The notes under the pieces are model-generated. The model was not told the origin of the DNA. It did not search any database and saw only the letters and a program-made list of their open reading frames with translations. From positions 420,384-484,383 of the forward strand of contig NW_004454283.1 of assembly GCF_000283155.1 (NCBI RefSeq): DNA of 64,000 nt. The letters are read 5' to 3'. This document shows positions 60,446 to 64,000 of this stretch, piece after piece. Every line of letters begins with the position of its first letter. Position 1 is the stretch's first letter. This DNA is from Ceratotherium simum simum (lineage: Eukaryota > Chordata > Mammalia > Perissodactyla > Rhinocerotidae). The position numbers and the translations under genes were made by a program.

Positions 60446-61566
60446 GAGCAAGAGAAACAACAGAAAAAATAAACAGATGGGACTACATCAAACTAAAAAG
60501 CTTCTGCACAGCAAAGGAAACCATCAACAAAACGAAAAGACAACCTAACAATTGGGAGAAGATATTTGCAAACCATACATCTGATAAGGGCTTAATCTCC
60601 AAAATATATAAAGAACTCATGCATCTCAACAACAAAAAAACTAACAACCCAATTAAAAAATGGGCAAAAGACCTGAACAGACATTTCTCCAAAGAAGATA
60701 TACAGATGGCCAACAGACACATGAAAAGACGTTCAAAATCATTAACTATCAGGGAAATGCAAATCAAAACTATAATGAGATATCACCTCACACCCATCAG
60801 AATGGCTACAATTAACAAGACAGGAAACAACATGTATTGGAGAGGATGTGGAGAGAAGGGAACTCTCACACACTGCTGGTGGGAGTGCAAACTGGTGCAG
60901 CCACTATGGAAAACAGTATGGAGATTCCTCAAAAAATTAAGGATAGAACTACCACATGATCCAGCTATTCCACTGCTGGGTATTTATCCAAAGAACTTGA
61001 AAACACCAATGCGTAAAGACACATGCACCCCTGTGTTCATTGCAGTGCTATGCACAATAGCCAAGACTTGGAAGCAACCTAAGTGCCCATCAAGGGACGA
61101 ATGGATCAAGAAGATATGGTATATATAAACAATGGAATACTACTCAGCCAGAAGAAACGATGAAATCCAGCCATTTGTGACAACATGGATGGACATTGAG
61201 GGTATCACGCAAAGTGAAATAAGTCAGGGGGAGAAGGTCAAATACCGTATGATCTCCCACATTAAGTAGATAACAACAACAACAAACAAACACATAGAGA
61301 CAGAGATTGGACTGGTGGTTACCAGAGGGGAAGGGGGGAGGGAGGAGGGCGAAAGGGATGATTCAGCACAAGTGTGTGGTGATGGGTTGTAGTTAGTATT
61401 TGGGTGGTGAACATGATGTAATCTATGCAGAAATAGAAGTATAATGATGTACACCTGAAATTTATACAATGTTCTAAACCAATGTTACTGCAATAAACAA
61501 AAAATTAAAAAATTGCAAAAAAAAAATAAGATAAAAAATAAATAAAAATTAAAAAAAAAAAAAAAA
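60446..61566 (+). mobile_element. young 5'-truncated L1
   Basis: ORF2 C-terminus, complete 3' UTR and an A-rich tail of about 60 bases. It is much less diverged than the other L1 copies here. The 3' end has gatgtacacctgaaattt and a G-rich run, gaggggaaggggggaggg, near 61325. About 16 bases at its 5' junction (60431-60446) match neither the ERE nor L1 as I know them. Confidence 0.93.
60448..61128 (+). pseudogene. L1 ORF2 C-terminal fragment
   Basis: An open frame of 226 codons without its own start covers the end of the L1 ORF2 protein, after the reverse transcriptase. It includes the cysteine-rich C-terminal motif, visible as [14 protein letters not shown] (about residues 133-146 of the fragment), thought to bind nucleic acid. 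It stops at a TAA at 61126-61128. The same frame then stays open to a TAG at 61267-61269, close to where ORF2 normally ends, so this is one nonsense change in an otherwise intact tail. With the N-terminal endonuclease and most RT absent, it cannot mobilise. Confidence 0.9.
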
Positions 61567-62291
61567 CCATGCTGTGGTGGCGTCCCATATAAAGTGGAGG
61601 AGGATGGGCATGGATGTTAGCCCAGGGCCAGTCTTCCTCAGCAAAAAAGGAGGATTGGCAGATGTTAGCTCAGGGCTGATCTTCGTCACAAAAAAAAAGA
61701 AAGAAAGAAAAAGATCCACAACCCTGTAGAGATTCAAACAAATAATCCACAGAAAAAGAAATACAAATGGCCTGTAAACATATGAAAAGATGCTCAACAT
61801 TGCTCACAATAAAATAGATACAAATTAAAATTATACCAATTTCTCACCTATCAGACTGACACAAATTAGAAAGTTACAACCTACTGTGTTGGTAAAGTAA
61901 TGAGAAAACAGGCACTCTCAAATATTGTTGGTGGGAATGCAAAATAGTACAACCCCTTTGGAAGGAAATATCATAGAATCTAGCAAAGTTATTCTCCCTT
62001 CTAGCAACTTAACCCAAAGACACATTGGTAAAGCATATGAAAAGATAGATAAACAAGCCTATTCACTGCAGCAGTATTCGTAATAGAAAAAGCCTGGAAA
62101 CTCAAATGTCTTAAACGGGGGAGCTGGTTGAGTAAACTATGGTCTAATCCCATAACAGAATACCATGAAGCTTTACAAAAGAATGAGGATTATCTCCGTA
62201 TATTGCTATAGGAGATCTCCAGAATATATCAAGTTAAAAAAAAAAGTGTACTAGAATAGTATACTAACGTTTTTCTAAGAAATATGTATGC

Positions 62292-62313
62292 ATGAGAGAG
62301 AGAGAAAGAGAGA

Positions 62314-62354
<41 letters not shown>
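62292..62354. repeat. (GA)n-(TG)n compound microsatellite
   Basis: A GA-rich run (62294-62314) passes into about 19 TG units (62317-62354). Frames that translate it as Cys-Val or Thr-His runs are artefacts. Confidence 0.95.
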
Positions 62355-62355
<1 letters not shown>

Positions 62356-63104
62356 TAAATATATTTACACATTTGGTTATGCTTTTAAAAAAAGATGAAA
62401 AGCAAAGCCCTCCTACCCCTGGCAAAAAAAAAAGTTTGGAGGAAAGGGACAAGGAAAGAAAGCTAGACTTCTCTGAATGTACCTTGTTTTTGCAGATTTG
62501 ACTTTGGAACCATGTAAATGCTTTATATAATTATAAAATCAAATTAAATCAAAATGGAAAAAAATTTCTAAATGTAAAAAGTGAAACGAAACAAGCCCAA
62601 CAACATCAAGTTGGTAAATTAACAACACAAAACAAAATTATTTCAAGTGACTTTAAAACATATTTTTACTGTACTTTGTACCTTAAAGACAAAAAGAACT
62701 ACTAAGAAATATTAAACTGTTTTCAGTTGTCATACTGGCACAAGACAGTAGCAATGAGCACACTTAGTGCTCAAAACAGTCTCTAAATACTAAAAGGAAC
62801 CCAGGCTCTTTGGAAGAACATAGCTGACTCTAGGTCTGGAGAACAGTTTCTTGGTTTTTGTAATTAAGTAAGGACTGCTGGGGTCATGTCAAAAAGTCTA
62901 TGGGTCACTTCCGAGAATACATTATTTAGGGCACTGATCAGTTTATTATTTAGCCAGAGGTATCAGTTTGTGTATGAACTACATATATTGAATATTCTTT
63001 CTATAAAAATATCAGTAGGCTGAATAAATTATCATACCTAAAAAAGCAATGAATGTTCTATTAATATACTACCTTTCTTACCACAGATCACCTTCAATAA
63101 ATGC
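62355..63104. other. AT-rich single-copy spacer
   Basis: No feature recognised. Confidence 0.5.
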
Positions 63105-64000
63105 ATATTAAGACTCTAGAAGTTAGAAGTAGAATGGTGAACATGGATAGCGTCCCTGCCCTCATGAAGCTTACAGTCTAGTGGAAAACAATGGCAATTG
63201 AAAATAGTGAGATAGTGCCTTGGTGGAAGGTGGCACAGGGTAGGTGCCAAGAGAACCCAAAAGAGGGGCAACTAACTGGTGGTGGGTCAGAAAGTGTCTC
63301 TGGAGAAATGACATCTAAGCTGAGACCCAAAGGACATTCAGGAGTTTTGTTAGGGGTACACAGTAGGGAGTGGGCTAGGAGGATTAGGAAAAGAGAACAA
63401 ATGCAAAAACAGCTAAAGCATGACTCACTGAGGAACAAATAGTAATTTAGTGTGGCTGGTGGGTAGCAAGGGTGGGAAGGGTGACAGATGAGGCTAAAGA
63501 GGTTAGGAGAGGCCAGGTCATAAAGAATCTCTACAGACCATGTTAGGGGAGTTTCAACTTTATCCTGAGGGAGCCAATGAAGACTTTTCAGCGGAGAAAA
63601 GCCTTCGTTAAATCTGTCTACAGCATCACAACGGATTAGATAGAGGAATGATACAGGAGGAAAGAAGACCAGTGAGAAGACTGCTGTAGGAATCCAGGTG
63701 TGGCACTGGGGATGGAGACATGTGCCTTCCAATACTTGCTATTTGAGAGATATTTAAGAAGTAGAATCAATGACTTTTATTGGTTGGGAGAATACGCAGG
63801 GAAAAAGATAAGAAATTGAAGATAATGCCTAGACTTCTGTCTTAAGCAACTGGGTACACAGAGGGTGACATTTAAGAAGAAATACTAGAGAAGAAGTAGG
63901 TTTGGGGAAAAAAAGGGGAGAGGAAGAAGAATTTTGACTATGTTAAATATTGGGCGACTGTAAAACATCCCAGAAGAGATGTCAAGTAGGCAACTGACTC
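63105..64000 (-). mobile_element. long L2 LINE, antisense, runs off the edge
   Basis: L2 in reverse, from the 3' end (cctcatgaagcttacagtct at 63160) back through the reverse transcriptase. On the minus strand the RT motif LKSLHWLP can still be read near 63570-63592, inside an accidental 184-codon open frame. Upstream RT blocks follow (ttaagcaactgggtacacag at 63842, then agatgtcaagtaggcaactg at 63977). It continues past 64000. Confidence 0.9.

Larger units (their letters stand above)
60322..61703 (+). mobile_element. ERE SINE, ERE1-like, split by young L1
   Basis: The head is at 60322-60430 and the tail at 61567-61703. The near-exact duplication aaagaaaaagatcca at about 60307 and 61704 brackets the whole unit, proving the two halves are one SINE. 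The tail resumes at ccatgctgtgg, exactly where the ERE1 body should continue. Confidence 0.93.
60240..62290 (+). mobile_element. old L1 3' region hosting a nested ERE
   Basis: Two pieces of old L1 lie either side of an ERE (about 60240-60321 and 61719-62290). The right piece has ORF2 tail blocks (cctgtaaacatatgaaaaga, then ttgttggtgggaatgc) and a degraded 3' end. The left piece is short and its assignment is less certain. Confidence 0.75.

Noticed and set aside
63178..63732. 184-codon minus-strand frame, the longest in the window
   Set aside because: It is a decayed L2 reverse transcriptase in which only scraps such as LKSLHWLP survive in frame. It is chance openness in an old LINE, not a functional protein.

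Overview
This is mammalian genomic DNA with no recognisable protein-coding gene. Twenty tRNA-derived SINEs of the perissodactyl ERE family, about one per 3.2 kb, place it in the horse, rhinoceros and tapir order. Most fresh-looking copies are a subtype that opens like a tRNA, carries a block ending in the phrase ctatctactggggcttt and has a long pure A tail. That differs from the horse ERE1 consensus as I remember it, so rhinoceros or tapir is as plausible as Equus. The rest of the repeat content is general placental stock: L1, L2, MIR, MaLR-type LTRs, MER2 and a hAT fossil.

Layout. Positions 1-8,660 hold an L1 ORF2 relic, a MIR, an inverted pair of near-identical EREs, a cluster of L2 pieces and a repeat-free stretch at 5,900-6,480 with promoter-like motifs. 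From 8,661 to 20,880 the DNA is mostly AT-rich and single copy, dotted with EREs and one L2. A long L2 at 20,880-22,930 is split by a solitary MaLR LTR. From 22,931 to 29,740 the DNA is mostly unique, with L2 and MIR relics. An old antisense L1 fills about 29,740-34,500 and carries a MER2 and an ERE inside it. L1, ERE, MIR and MER2 pieces alternate up to 43,600. From 43,600 to 59,900 come MIR and L2 relics, several EREs (one cut by a 100-N assembly gap), a hAT fossil with an 8-bp target duplication, and an MST-type solitary LTR. The last 4 kb hold a three-level nest (young L1 inside an ERE inside an old L1) and a long antisense L2 that runs off the window.

No gene set works together here. The window reads as intergenic or deep intronic DNA. 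I found no tRNA, rRNA, snRNA, CpG island, CRISPR array or bacterial-type system. The most unusual object is an A, reverse-complement A, A arrangement at 48,456-48,536, which looks like a template-switch mutation. Family names come from memory of consensus sequences, without a database search, and element ends without visible target duplications are approximate.
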